Shown: piece after piece, positions 54,903 to 64,000 of the stretch | Numbering within the stretch: the stretch's first letter is position 1 | How the letters are laid out: each line of letters begins with the position of its first letter | Source of the DNA: Candidatus Altimarinota bacterium | GTDB lineage: Bacteria; Patescibacteriota; Gracilibacteria; BD1-5; UBA6164 | Direction of reading: 5' to 3' | DNA length: 64,000 bases | Assembly: GCA_030683605.1 (NCBI GenBank) | Contig: JAUXPL010000043.1 | Coordinates: forward strand, 1 to 64,000 | Translations under genes and position numbers: made by a program | The notes under the pieces: generated by a model | Told to the model about the DNA's origin: nothing | The model's database searches: none | What the model saw: only the letters and a program-made list of their open reading frames with translations

Positions 54903-55343
54903 ATGAACAAGAAACAAATATTTATAAATGAAATATTCAAGCTAGTTGCAATACTAGAAAACAGCTGAGATTTTATATTTTCTCAAGTTTGATTGACTGT
55001 GAAAACTTATTGAATTTTGTATTTAATAAGCACTTGAACAAATACATCCAGAGATTTACTTACATGAACATATTGAAGCAAACCAAATATGGCAAAGAAA
55101 TTAAAATTTTTAGAAGAAAACTGATTTATAAATAGAAATATAGATACTGATGATAAAAGAATATTCAGGTTTACAATGACAAAAAAAGCAATAAAAACTC
55201 TAGAAAAAATTTCACCGATTTATGAGAAAAATATATTAAAAATATTTGAAAATATAGATGATGAAACTCTAAAAAAAAGTTTATGAGTAGTTGATCAGAT
55301 GATAAATAATTTAAAAGTATGTATAACAAATAAAACCACATAA
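54903..55343 (+). CDS. MarR-family regulator
   Basis: A 146-residue winged-helix protein. After an N-terminal helix come TNTSRDLLTGTYGSKPNMAK (recognition helix) and LEENGFINRNIDTDDKRIFRFTMTKKA (wing with the DxRxxxxxLT-like pattern), then a dimer helix. It is transcribed with the desaturase, which it probably controls, and ends in a terminator. Confidence 0.9.
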
Positions 55344-55356
55344 ATGTGGTTTTATT
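55330..55356. terminator. Terminator between convergent genes
   Basis: AAAACCACAT and ATGTGGTTTT with a short loop. It covers the end of the MarR gene. Confidence 0.9.
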
Positions 55357-55780
55357 TATTACTTTCATATATTTTAAGCTTTAAATATTCTATAAATCTA
55401 CTAGGATTAGTTTGATGTTTAAGTTTTTTAGAGTCTTCAAATGAAAAATATTTACATCCAGATCATTCTAGTACATTGAAATCTGATTCATTTAAATCTG
55501 TTTTAATTAAATAAGTGTATCTTAATACATATCTTTTCATTAAGACATTATAAGTAATATATTCTCAAATATATTTACAATCAAATTTTCTCACATCCAA
55601 ATCCAATTCCTCTTTTGATTCTCTATAAAAAGCTTCTTCAATTCCCTCTCACTCTTCGATTCATCCACCAAAAAAAGCCCATTGCTCTCAATGTTTTGAA
55701 TAATCTCATCTCTCTTGAAGTAATAATTCATTATTAGAATTATATATTGCAACAATTACTACTTTTTTAGTTATATGCAT
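55352..55780 (-). CDS. Nudix hydrolase behind a microsatellite
   Basis: A 142-residue Nudix protein: LLLQERGDYSKHGEQWAFFGGG, then the box GGIEEGEGIEEAFYRESKEEL, complete with the REXXEE core. Several box glycines are TGA. The substrate may be a nucleotide of MutT type. Its ATG lies directly next to a 20-unit tetranucleotide tract (55781-55860), so the whole 5' leader is repeat, and expression may vary with tract length. Confidence 0.9.
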
Positions 55781-55861
<81 letters not shown>

Positions 55862-55943
55862 ATAAGGTAATTAAAAATATATCAACTTTTAAAATTAACT
55901 ACTATAGGAAATAATATTATTTTGAAATTAAATTAGATAATTA

Positions 55944-55969
55944 AAAGGAGCTTAAAAAGCTCCTTTTTT
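55944..55969. terminator. Terminator of the small gene at 55972
   Basis: AAAAGGAGCTT and AAGCTCCTTTT, short loop, T run. Confidence 0.92.
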
Positions 55970-55971
55970 TA

Positions 55972-56241
55972 TTATGCAGGGATAAAATAATATTCTAATC
56001 TTTTTTTTGTAAATTCATCACCTGATAATGTCTTGAATTCATCTAATGAAATAATATAACTCTTAGCTAATTCTTCACTATCAAATACTACATCTTCATA
56101 CTCAGAACTTTCTTCAACCCAAATATAATCTCCATTTTTCTGATTAGGATTAATAACTAATCTAGGTAAAACACTATGTCTCTTACGAATTACTACTTTG
56201 TGTTCTAAAATATCAGAATTATCAAAAAAATCATAATACAT
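55972..56241 (-). CDS. Small acidic protein, canonical-code style
   Basis: An 89-residue protein from the ATG at 56241 (MYYDFFDNSDILEHKVVIRK... YYFIPA-TAA). This start is chosen over the upstream ATG at 56304 because CAGGAG lies 6 bases before it. Glycines are GGA/GGT, there is no TGA, and a consensus promoter and its own terminator are present. It is rich in Glu and Asp; the family is unknown. Confidence 0.68.
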   Translation of the reverse strand: MYYDFFDNSDILEHKVVIRKRHSVLPRLVINPNQKNGDYIWVEESSEYEDVVFDSEELAKSYIISLDEFKTLSGDEFTKKRLEYYFIPA

Positions 56242-56309
56242 AATTATCTCCTGTAATTTGATTACAAACGACATAATCAAGTTATTCTTGAAGTCTTGTA
56301 ACATAATTT

Positions 56310-56337
56310 AGTATATGTAATTATTATTCATTGTCAA
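56310..56337 (-). promoter_or_regulatory. Promoter of the small gene at 55972
   Basis: On the minus strand, TTGACA (56332-56337) and TATACT (56310-56315) are 16 bases apart. Confidence 0.75.
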
Positions 56338-56374
56338 GCTAAGCTTATTAAATTTTCAAGATAAGTCTTAAAAA

Positions 56375-56496
56375 TTATAGTATAATTTAGATTTTGGTAA
56401 AGAAAGAAAATATATATTTATAAAAATAAATTACTAAGGTTCTAATCCACCAAAATTTAGATTATGCCGTAATTTATAACTAACTTATAAATTACA
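56375..56496 (+). ncRNA. Possible small RNA locus
   Basis: AGTATAATTT (-10-like, TATAAT near 56380) is followed by ATTTTGG ... CCAAAAT, which can pair, and then GTAATTTATAA/TTATAAATTAC, a perfect 11-bp hairpin near 56469-56495. No reading frame covers it. This may be a small RNA or a structured leader for the gene at 56562. Weak evidence. Confidence 0.3.
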
Positions 56497-56561
56497 GATA
56501 TAAAATTGACAATTATTTTTTTTATTTTATAATTATTATAAATATTATTAATTATAAAAAT

Positions 56562-57111
56562 ATGAATAACTTAAGTTCAAGAGAATATACATCTAGTAAA
56601 AATTTACATTGTTCTGAAAAAATATTTTTCAACATTAATAAGTGAGTTAAATAATATAGGTAAATTTGATATAAAAAAACTAAGAAATTTTTGTGAAAAA
56701 TGCGAAAAATTTAATAATTTTCTATGATCTGAAGAAGAATTAAAAAAAAGAATAATAAGAGAAAAAATAATAAATCCATTATCAAGCAAAGATAAATACT
56801 TTCATTTAAAAATGCTATGGTGATTTATAATGGATACAGAATTAGAAAGTGAAATAGTAAAATTATTAAAAATAAATGTTCCTGATGAAAAAGAAGCATT
56901 TTTATTGAATTGAATACTGGAAAAATGAGATGAGTTTTGATTTTCTGGTAAAGTCGATGCTATTTTATTATTAAAGGAATCAGATGAAGAAGAAATAGCA
57001 ATAGAAAAATCACAAGATGAGATAGATTTGGAAGAAGATATTGAATTAGAAAACAAAAACAATAATAATAAAATAATAGAATTAGAAGAATTAACAATTG
57101 ATAATATGTAG
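56562..57111 (+). pseudogene. Acidic protein gene with an apparent frameshift
   Basis: The ATG at 56562 gives SSREYTSSKNLHCSEK and then stops 14 codons past a run of six A (near 56617). From that run on, a +1 frame is open to the TAG at 57109-57111 (YFSTLISELNNIGKFDIKKL ... LEELTIDNM), 179 codons in total when traced upstream. Dropping one A would join the two into about 182 residues. It may be a sequencing slip, a pseudogene, or slippage-corrected expression. The C-terminus is Glu/Asn-rich, with no known family. Confidence 0.55.
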
Positions 57112-57407
57112 TATGAAATAGTTTAATATCTGTAGAATTTCAATCAAAAATTTAAAAATAGGAAGTAATATAAACTGCCCCCCAATAAAGTGTAGTGGAA
57201 ATAAAAAAAAGTTTTAGTTATGTAATTAATCTATAACTAAAAAATCTGCTAGTAACATGAGTATTAATTATACTATTTTACTTTCTCTTTATTAGAAAAA
57301 TCCTGCTCAATTTTTTAGTAGATATAAATTAATTCGTGATCAATTTAAAAAAAAATAGAAACTAATTTTTAGTTTCTATTTTTATTAGTGTGAGCGATTA
57401 CTAAATA
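57112..57407. other. Intergenic region with a possible insertion-sequence end
   Basis: It holds ACTGCCCCCCAATAAAGTG near 57175, in the style of IS3-family terminal repeats, without a transposase frame. A hairpin (AGAAACTAA/TTAGTTTCT) near 57355-57380 is the terminator of the TauE gene. Confidence 0.35.
57350..57387. terminator. Terminator of the TauE/SafE gene
   Basis: AAATAGAAACTAA and TTAGTTTCTATTT with A and T runs, downstream of the minus-strand gene ending at 57408. Confidence 0.85.
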
Positions 57408-58175
57408 TTATATTATTCATAACATTATTAAAATTCATAATGTTATTAATAATATTGAAACAATTGATTGTATAAAATTTATTGTCACTTTTTTAAGCAA
57501 TTTACTTCATATATATGCTCATAAAAATGCAGATAATGTAGTTAAAAATATTATTAAAATATTTTCTTTTTCAAATAACTTAAAACTTCAAAAATATATT
57601 GAAATTCTTGTAAAATCTACCATACAAGCAATCACAACTCCAGTTGCAATAAAAACATTTTTTTCTAAATTAAGTTTAGTCAATACTGCTGTTCTTAAAG
57701 CTCATTGATGTCAAGATAATCATCAGAATAATCAACTCAAAAATCAGATAAAATATATAGCTATATTTGAAAAACTTAAATTCTTAAATTTAGGATACAT
57801 TTCTAATACACTAAATATAATTAAAAGTAATCATATAATTATTTTTAATATAGTTGTATTAAATTCAAATTGGAAAATTGAGAAAAATACATTCAAATCT
57901 AAACTTGATAATTTAATAAGTAAATAGGCTCATAAAATAGCTCAAATTATTCAAGTAATTCATAGTTTTAAAACTATTTTTTTATCATAATATTTTCAAA
58001 CTAAAAATAGCTTAAAAAAATTATTGAAAAAATGAACTATTCAAGTCATAGCAATAGCTATATCTAATGGAAAAAATATTGCAAAAACAGGTAGTAAGAT
58101 AGTTCCAATTCAAAATCAAGAAAAAAATGTTAATATAGATGCAAAAAATGCAACAATTATTGGGAGAAATAACAT
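57408..58175 (-). CDS. TauE/SafE (TSUP) family membrane transporter
   Basis: A 255-residue protein with eight membrane helices. FFSGFGIGTILLPVF near the start and FLSGLFGGLSGHQGALRTAVL in the middle are the two internal repeats of the TSUP family, which moves sulfite, sulfonates or other organic anions. Its st is 37 bases after the gene at 58212, so it may be the last gene of the copper operon. Confidence 0.92.
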
Positions 58176-58211
58176 ATATTTATAGTTACAATATATAATT
58201 ATTATATAATA

Positions 58212-58838
58212 TTAATCAATATGTCAATCATTTCAATGATTATCTTCTATAATTACAATATCTACTATTTCTGAAACGTCTTTAATACTAGTTTCTATAT
58301 TAGTATTTAAAGTTTTTTTATTAATACCAATTTTATCTTCAGTATGTTTCTCTTTTACAGTACTATTATAGTGATGATTTTCTAATCAGAAAAAATCTTT
58401 TGGAATCAAAAAATAAGCCAATAAAACAGATGAACTTATAAATATAGAAAAAGTAATTAAAAATATAAAATTTTTCTTAACTTCTTTAAATAAAATATTT
58501 TCTTTTATTGGAAAAATTAACAATGAAAGTAAAAATCAAAGTGGAATTATCCATAAACTTCTCTCTGGAGAATCAAGAAAATGTTGAAGTCATCAATTTA
58601 TCATTCAAATAGAAATAGAATAAATAACTCAAACTAAAAGAAATTTTAAATAATTAATATTTTTGATATTTTGTTTTTGCAATAGTTCTCAAAAAATGAA
58701 TAATCAAATTCAAATAAGAGTCATAATAATAGATCTTTGTCAACTAAAAAATCCGTGACTTATAGCTCATCAAATAAATCAAACTCAAATATAATGAAAT
58801 ATATCTGATAAGTACTTTTTTCAATTTTTATCTAACAT
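58212..58838 (-). CDS. Membrane protein of unknown function in the copper operon
   Basis: A 208-residue protein with about five membrane helices (GVGFIGGAISHGFFSGQRSI; SPERSLWIIPLGFLLSLLIF) and a 60-residue hydrophilic C-terminus with His residues (ENHHYNS, DNHGNDGHID) that could bind metal. It lies 31 bases after VKOR. No family is recognised. Confidence 0.68.
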
Positions 58839-58868
58839 TTCTGAATTAATTAATATATAAAATAAATT

Positions 58869-59333
58869 TTAAGCAACTTTTTTTTCTTTTTTAATTTCTA
58901 TTTCTCATATTTTTCACAAAATAGCTATAGTTATAATAATTAATGTACAGATTAAACAAAGTATACAATAAGTATTAACTATAATTTCATTTATTATAAA
59001 ATAAGAATTGAATAAAAATCATGCTAATCAAATATAAAATAATATGGTAAAATGTTTTTTTATCATTCATGCTAATCACAAAACAGAGACTATAATAATA
59101 ATAGGGTAAACAAAAATAGCTATAAGAGGAAAGGGTATTCAAAATGGCCGAGCAAAAGAATGACTAAAAACTGAGGAACAAGAAAAAGTAGAATTTATAT
59201 CACATACAAATGGTATTATTCAAGTACTGTTTGCCTTAGCAAACAATAATTCATATGCATTAATTGTTAAATAAATTGCATTAAATAATGCTATCATAGA
59301 TAAAAGTATAATTATTATTAATTTGTTTTTCAT
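58869..59333 (-). CDS. Vitamin K epoxide reductase (VKOR) family protein
   Basis: A 154-residue protein with four membrane helices. The Cys pattern fits bacterial VKOR: loop VCDINSTFSCSSVFSHSFARPFGIP, then the active-site CILC in a later helix. It reoxidises a DsbA-like partner using quinone. Its start overlaps the DsbA-like gene by 16 bases, so the two are translated together and form a disulfide-making pair in this operon. Confidence 0.92.
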
Positions 59334-59935
59334 GTTCAAGTTAGATTATCGATAAGTTTAAAAAAATCTTCTATATCTCTAAATTTAGAAATATCAATTA
59401 AAACACCGTTTATAAAAATAGAAGGTGTTCCTCTAATTTTATCTATATCATTTCACTCTTTTATATCTGATTCTATTTTATTTAAATAGTGTTTTTCATT
59501 TACACAAGTAGTAAATTCAGTTTCATTTAAATTAACATCTTTTGCTATTTGTAATCTATCATCAAAATTAACAGATTTTCACTTCTTTTCTTTTTCTAGT
59601 GCATACATTTTATTTGAAAATTCAATGAATTTTCATTGTTTACTAGAACATAATACAGATAAAGCATCATCTTTAGCATTTTTATGAAAATTAAGAGGAA
59701 ACATTTTATATGTTATTCAAATCTTGTTATTATTAGCATATTTTTCAAATAATTCTTTTCAAATTTTTTCTTCAAATACTATACAAGCTGGACATTCAAA
59801 ATCTGTATAAATTTTTATTTGTATACTTGAATTTTTATCTCAATAAAATGGAGATACAATATCTTTTTTAACTTCAGGAATAGAAGAACAAGAAAAAAGT
59901 AAAAAAGATAAAATTAAAGTAGTAAAAATTTTCAT
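59318..59935 (-). CDS. DsbA-like thioredoxin-fold lipoprotein
   Basis: A 205-residue protein with a lipoprotein signal (SFLLFSCSS, lipobox Cys near residue 15). IYTDFECPACIVFEEKIW carries the CPAC active site; the cis-Pro is in IRGTPSIFING. It probably puts disulfides into exported proteins, with VKOR as reoxidant. Its coding end overlaps the VKOR start, and it follows the multicopper oxidase by 22 bases. Confidence 0.92.
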
Positions 59936-59957
59936 TTTTTTTAAATTATGTAATAAA

Positions 59958-61622
59958 TTATTCTTTTACACTAAAGTGCATCATCATACCAGAAAACAAA
60001 TGTTCCGAAATATGACAATGAGACATCCATTCTCAAGGATTACTCATATCAACCAATATATCAATATTTTCTCATGTTTTTAATAAAACTGTATCTTTCC
60101 ATACTAGATTTTCTTGTCTTTTTCAATCTCTATTTATAACTAAAAATCTTTGTCCATGTATATGAAATGGATGTTGCATAGGATGAGCTCAATCTTTTTT
60201 ATTTTCAATATGGATTTTTACTATATCTCATTTTTTGAATTGCCAATTTATATCCATATTTTCTTTTTTTGTATCTTTATCAATAATTTTCCATTCATAA
60301 TTTAACGAAGTTGATAATTGATTCATCATTAGCATATTGTCATCCCACTCAATATCTTGATTTGAATTATCTCACATCATACCATGTCACATATTCATAT
60401 TTCACATTTGATCATCAGTAATTCATCATTTTTTTCATAAGTTTCATAATTCTAGACTTAGATTTTTATCTACTTTTTTATCAAAATATTTTCTATAATT
60501 GTCTATATCTTTAATTATATCGGTATTAACATTTAAAGTTTCAAAATTAGATTTATAAGAAATATCGATATTTTCATTTGAAACTAAGACTTTTCATAAA
60601 ACATAATTGTTATCAGGTGTGGAATTTTGTATTTCAAAAGTTCCAAAATCTGGAGCATATAAATCTACAATATATCTTTCTCAAGGTGAAATAACTATAT
60701 TATCTATAAATGTCTCTTTCTCATATTTTCAAATATCTGATCATACAAGTTTCATTTTAACTCATGGAATTTTGAAATTAAATATTCTTGTATTTGCTAC
60801 ATCTGTCAAATATACTCTTACTACTTCTCATTTTTTCATATTAAAAACATAATCAGTATTTCCATTTATAAACATAGTACTTCCAAATCTTCACATCAAA
60901 ACATAATTTGTAAACTCTTTATAAAAAGGCTTTAATTTATTTCAATTTAGAGATATATCATCTAAAATTATAGATTCTTCACGATTTACTTTTGAATAAT
61001 AATTATCATCAGTTGGTTCAACTATATAATTACCATACAATCATAATTCTTGTTGTATATCTTCTCTCAAATGTGGATGATACCAAAATACTCACACATC
61101 AGGAAAACTAAGCTCATAAGTAAAGCTATCACCTTCTAATATAGGATCTTGTTTTCACATCATATCTTTTACCACTCAATCAAACATGTCACTAAGTCTT
61201 AATCAATGAGAATGCAAAGTAGTTTCTAAATCTGCTACTTTATTTACTATTGTTAGCTTTACTTTTGCACCTTCCTTTACTTTAATTAATGGTCATGGAA
61301 TACTTCAATTATAAGCAAGCATTTCAACTTGTTTTCATCATATATTTTTTTTAATTTTTACTATTTCAATAGTATAATTATCACCATCTTTCAAATTTAC
61401 AATTTCTTGTTTTTTCTCTTCTACTGCTTCTTGTCATTTTCAATATATTAATTCACTTTTTGTAGTTTTATTATTTGTACTATTATGCATATTTCACATA
61501 CCAGAATTATTTCAATGCATATTTCACATATTCATATAATTTATACTATATAAATAAATAATATATCATAAAAACAAAGTTAATAATACCACTAAAACTA
61601 TTATTATAGTATTTTTTTTCAT
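59958..61622 (-). CDS. Multicopper oxidase (CopA/CueO-like)
   Basis: A 554-residue protein. An N-terminal membrane helix or signal (about 5-25) is followed by a Met/His-rich part (MNMGNMHGNNSGMGNMH). The four copper motifs are complete: LHSHGLRL, FGYHPHLRE, HPFHIHGQRF and SHCHISEHLFSGMM. A second Met/His-rich stretch lies before the last domain. It probably oxidises Cu(I) to Cu(II) outside the cell membrane and so lowers copper toxicity. It starts 26 bases after the P-type ATPase gene. Confidence 0.95.
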
Positions 61623-61647
61623 ATTTTAATTATTATTATTAAACTAT

Positions 61648-64000
61648 CTAATCTTAAAATCCTCTTTTGAAACAAAATGTATCATATCATAACTAGTAAA
61701 AGTTTTTTTCAATTGTTTATAAAATATTACATCATTTCAGAAAAAATTAGATAATTTATCTCAAATATTTTTTATAAGTCCTAATTGAAACATCATATTA
61801 GTGTCAGTAAATCATACATACATATTAATGACTCAATTACTAGTAAAAGTATTTGTATCAATTTGATTTATAAAATATTTAGGTATGTTCGTATTATCCA
61901 TTAAATAAAATGTTCTAATTCATAATTTATCAGGTGTAGCAAAAAATACTAGACTAGAATTATCTCAAATAACTTTATCATAATTACTAGAATTAAATAT
62001 ATGAACATCATCCAAAAATGTATCAGTTTTAGATAAAATTCATACTACTTTTACTTTATCTAATCAAAAGAAATTTGTTAATTCATCACCTACTCATTTT
62101 ATTAATCATAATTCTATCATCATCCTAGCTTCCATATATCATATAACTACTTCATCATTTTTAAGTGAATTTATTCAAGATGAAAGTTTGAAATATTGTG
62201 GAATATTATCATTAAATATAAATATCTTTGGAACCAAGTCTTCTTCTATATTTATTTTATTTTTTGAATTAACTACAAAATTTGTAATACTAGTCAATAC
62301 TTTATCATTATTTTTTGTATATACTCTTTCGAAATTATATGTTTGACTTACACTAGAAAAAGAAATAAAAATAGAAAGAAAAAACATAACTAGTAATGTG
62401 ATACTTATATAGGAAAAATATTTATTTTTAACACTTACTCTAAGTAATAATGAATTAACAACAACTGAAACACTACTTAGAGCCATAGCTAATCAAGCAA
62501 GTTCAGGTTTTAAAAACAATCAATAAGAAATAAATATTCAAGCTGCTATAGGTATTCCTAAAGAATTATAAAACAATGAAAAAAATAAATTTTGTTTTAT
62601 TTTTGAAACAGTTTCTTTACTCAAATTTATAGCTTTTACTACATCATTTAAATCATTTTTCATAAGTACAATATCCGAACTTTCAATCGCTACATCATTT
62701 CCAGATCACATACCAATTGCTAAATCACTATTCATCATAGCTATAGAATCATTTATACCATCTCATACCATTGCTACTTTTAGACCTCTTTTTTGTATTT
62801 CTTTGATTATATTTCACTTATCTTGAGGTAGTACTTCGTAGTATACATCTTCAAGTTTTATTCATACTTTATTTGCTATATAATTAGCTGAATTTTTATT
62901 ATCTCAGGTAATCATAAACACTTCTATTCACATATTTTTTAAAGTATTTATAGCAGATATAGAAGTTTCTTTAACTTCATCACTTACAGATATCAAAGCA
63001 AGTATTTCAATAGTATTTCATAAAAATAAAACTGTTTTTCATTCATTAACTAAGATTTCATAATTTTTTGAAATATCATCAGTAATAGTTAATTTATGAT
63101 CATCTATTAAAGATTTATTTCAAATAATATAATCTATTTCATTTATTTTTCAATTAACTCATTTTCAGTTTATTATTTTGAAATCTGATGAAATAATTAA
63201 TTTAATATTTTTAGATATTGCGTATTCAACTATACATTTTGAAATAGGATGATTTGTATTATTCTCTAAAGAATATGCTATTTTTAATATTTCATTTTCT
63301 TCTATTTTTCAAAATATTTTTATATCTTGTATTTTAGGATTTCATTGAGTAATTGTTCAAGTTTTATCTAAAGCAACAGCAGTTATATAATTTGCTTTTT
63401 CTAGTGCTGATCATCATTTTATAAGTATTCAATTTTTTGCTCAAATACCACTTCAAACTATAACAGCTGTTGGAGTAGCTAATCATAAAGCACAAGGACA
63501 AGCTATAACTACTACACTACAAGCCAAAAGTAATGCATTTTCAAAAGTAGATAACAATACAAAATACCAAATAATAAATGTCAAAATAGAAAGTATAATT
63601 ACTATAGGAACAAAAACTTTTGATATTCTATCTGCAAAAGATTCTATATTTGATTTTGATATACTAGCTTCCTCTAATAAATTAATAATTTGTGAAAGCA
63701 TTGTTCCAGATCAAATTTGAGTTGAAATTATTTCAAAACTAGTATGTTTATTTAATGTTCAAGCAAGTACTTTATCTCATATATTTTTATCAATTGGTAG
63801 ACTCTCACCTGTCAACATAGATTCATCTATTGACGCAAATCAAGTAGTTATTTTTCAATCTACTGGTATTTTATCTCATGGTTTTACCAAAATAGTATCT
63901 CAAATTTTTATTTTTTCTATATCTACTTCTATGAAATTATTATTTATTTTTACAAAAGCTGTTTTTGGAGCTAATGATATAAGTTTTGTAATTGCTTCAT
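61648..64000 (-). CDS. copA: Copper-type P1B ATPase (5' end outside the window) with long C-terminal extension
   Basis: A partial protein, 783 residues to the stop. It shows the actuator TGES, the channel motif ACPCALGLATP, the phosphorylation site DKTGT, then GDGIND and two last membrane helices. CPC and the neighbouring copper oxidase suggest Cu(I) export. After the final helices about 225 more residues follow ([10 protein letters not shown] to FKIR), with strand-rich sequence resembling no metal-binding domain I know. The N-terminal metal domains, if any, lie past 64000. Confidence 0.95.

Noticed and set aside
56435-56462. tRNA-like 3' half (GGTTCTAATCC, CCAAAAT) near 56445
   Set aside because: The T-stem does not pair and no D arm or anticodon arm can be drawn; not a tRNA.

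Overview
The window comes from a very AT-rich bacterium that reads TGA as glycine (translation table 25), which points to the candidate phyla Absconditabacteria (SR1) or Gracilibacteria. The evidence is direct. Enolase, PNPase, PurA, GpmI, FolD, EngB, Ssb, RlmE and most other proteins read as full-length only if in-frame TGA is glycine, and these TGA codons fall on invariant glycines (SRGNPT and SGASTG in enolase, GNVGK in the Mur ligase, GDGE in an EF-hand). All genes below were therefore built with TAA and TAG as the only stops. Under the standard code nearly every gene breaks into fragments.

Layout, left to right. 0.1-4.7 kb: a membrane sensor kinase that ends right after its phospho-His helix, a zinc-ribbon protein, and an EAL-domain/OmpR-type regulator pair behind a direct-repeat promoter. 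4.9-8.0 kb: the pnp-hypothetical-idi operon. 8.3-12 kb: Fic protein, His-rich metal binder, AI-2E family transporter and engB. 11.8-20.9 kb: an EF-hand membrane protein, prepilin peptidase, a beta-lactamase-fold relative, a Nudix hydrolase, a sortase, rlmE and a VanY-type carboxypeptidase. 21-28.8 kb: an MBL hydrolase, a DUF559-SDR fusion, a spore-photolyase-like radical SAM protein, a nucleoside phosphorylase, patatin, phosphodiester glycosidase, Bcp and Fur. 29-37 kb: a three-repeat polysaccharide deacetylase, then purA-gpmI and eno. 37-47 kb: a DUF4153 protein, a toxin-antitoxin pair between 47-bp direct repeats, and a tight six-gene operon rich in damage-repair functions (CiaB-like peptidase, hydrolase, AGOG glycosylase, MurF-like ligase, YaaA, TfoX-MGMT). 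47-56 kb: ssb, MgtC/DUF4010, folD, tRNAs Gly-Ile-Pro, an LMW phosphatase, a CrtI-like desaturase with a MarR regulator, and a Nudix gene behind a (TTAT)20 microsatellite. 57-64 kb: a TauE/SafE transporter and a copper-handling operon (copper P-type ATPase running off the right edge, multicopper oxidase, DsbA-like protein, VKOR).

Two patterns run across the window. First, GC-rich palindromic elements are scattered between genes and also inside coding sequences. At least ten lie in frame in five ORFs, always in a stop-free frame that gives Pro/Gly-rich peptides such as PHPSPLPKGEG. Second, six short genes look like canonical-code units. They have strong AGGAG ribosome binding sites, use only GGN for glycine and have their own terminators. 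Two of them stop at TGA with a terminator hairpin directly behind it, although TGA is a glycine codon in the surrounding genes. That second pattern is the most unusual thing here.

Most TGA-using genes lack a visible Shine-Dalgarno sequence and start after an A-rich stretch. No CRISPR array, rRNA gene or intact transposon was seen.
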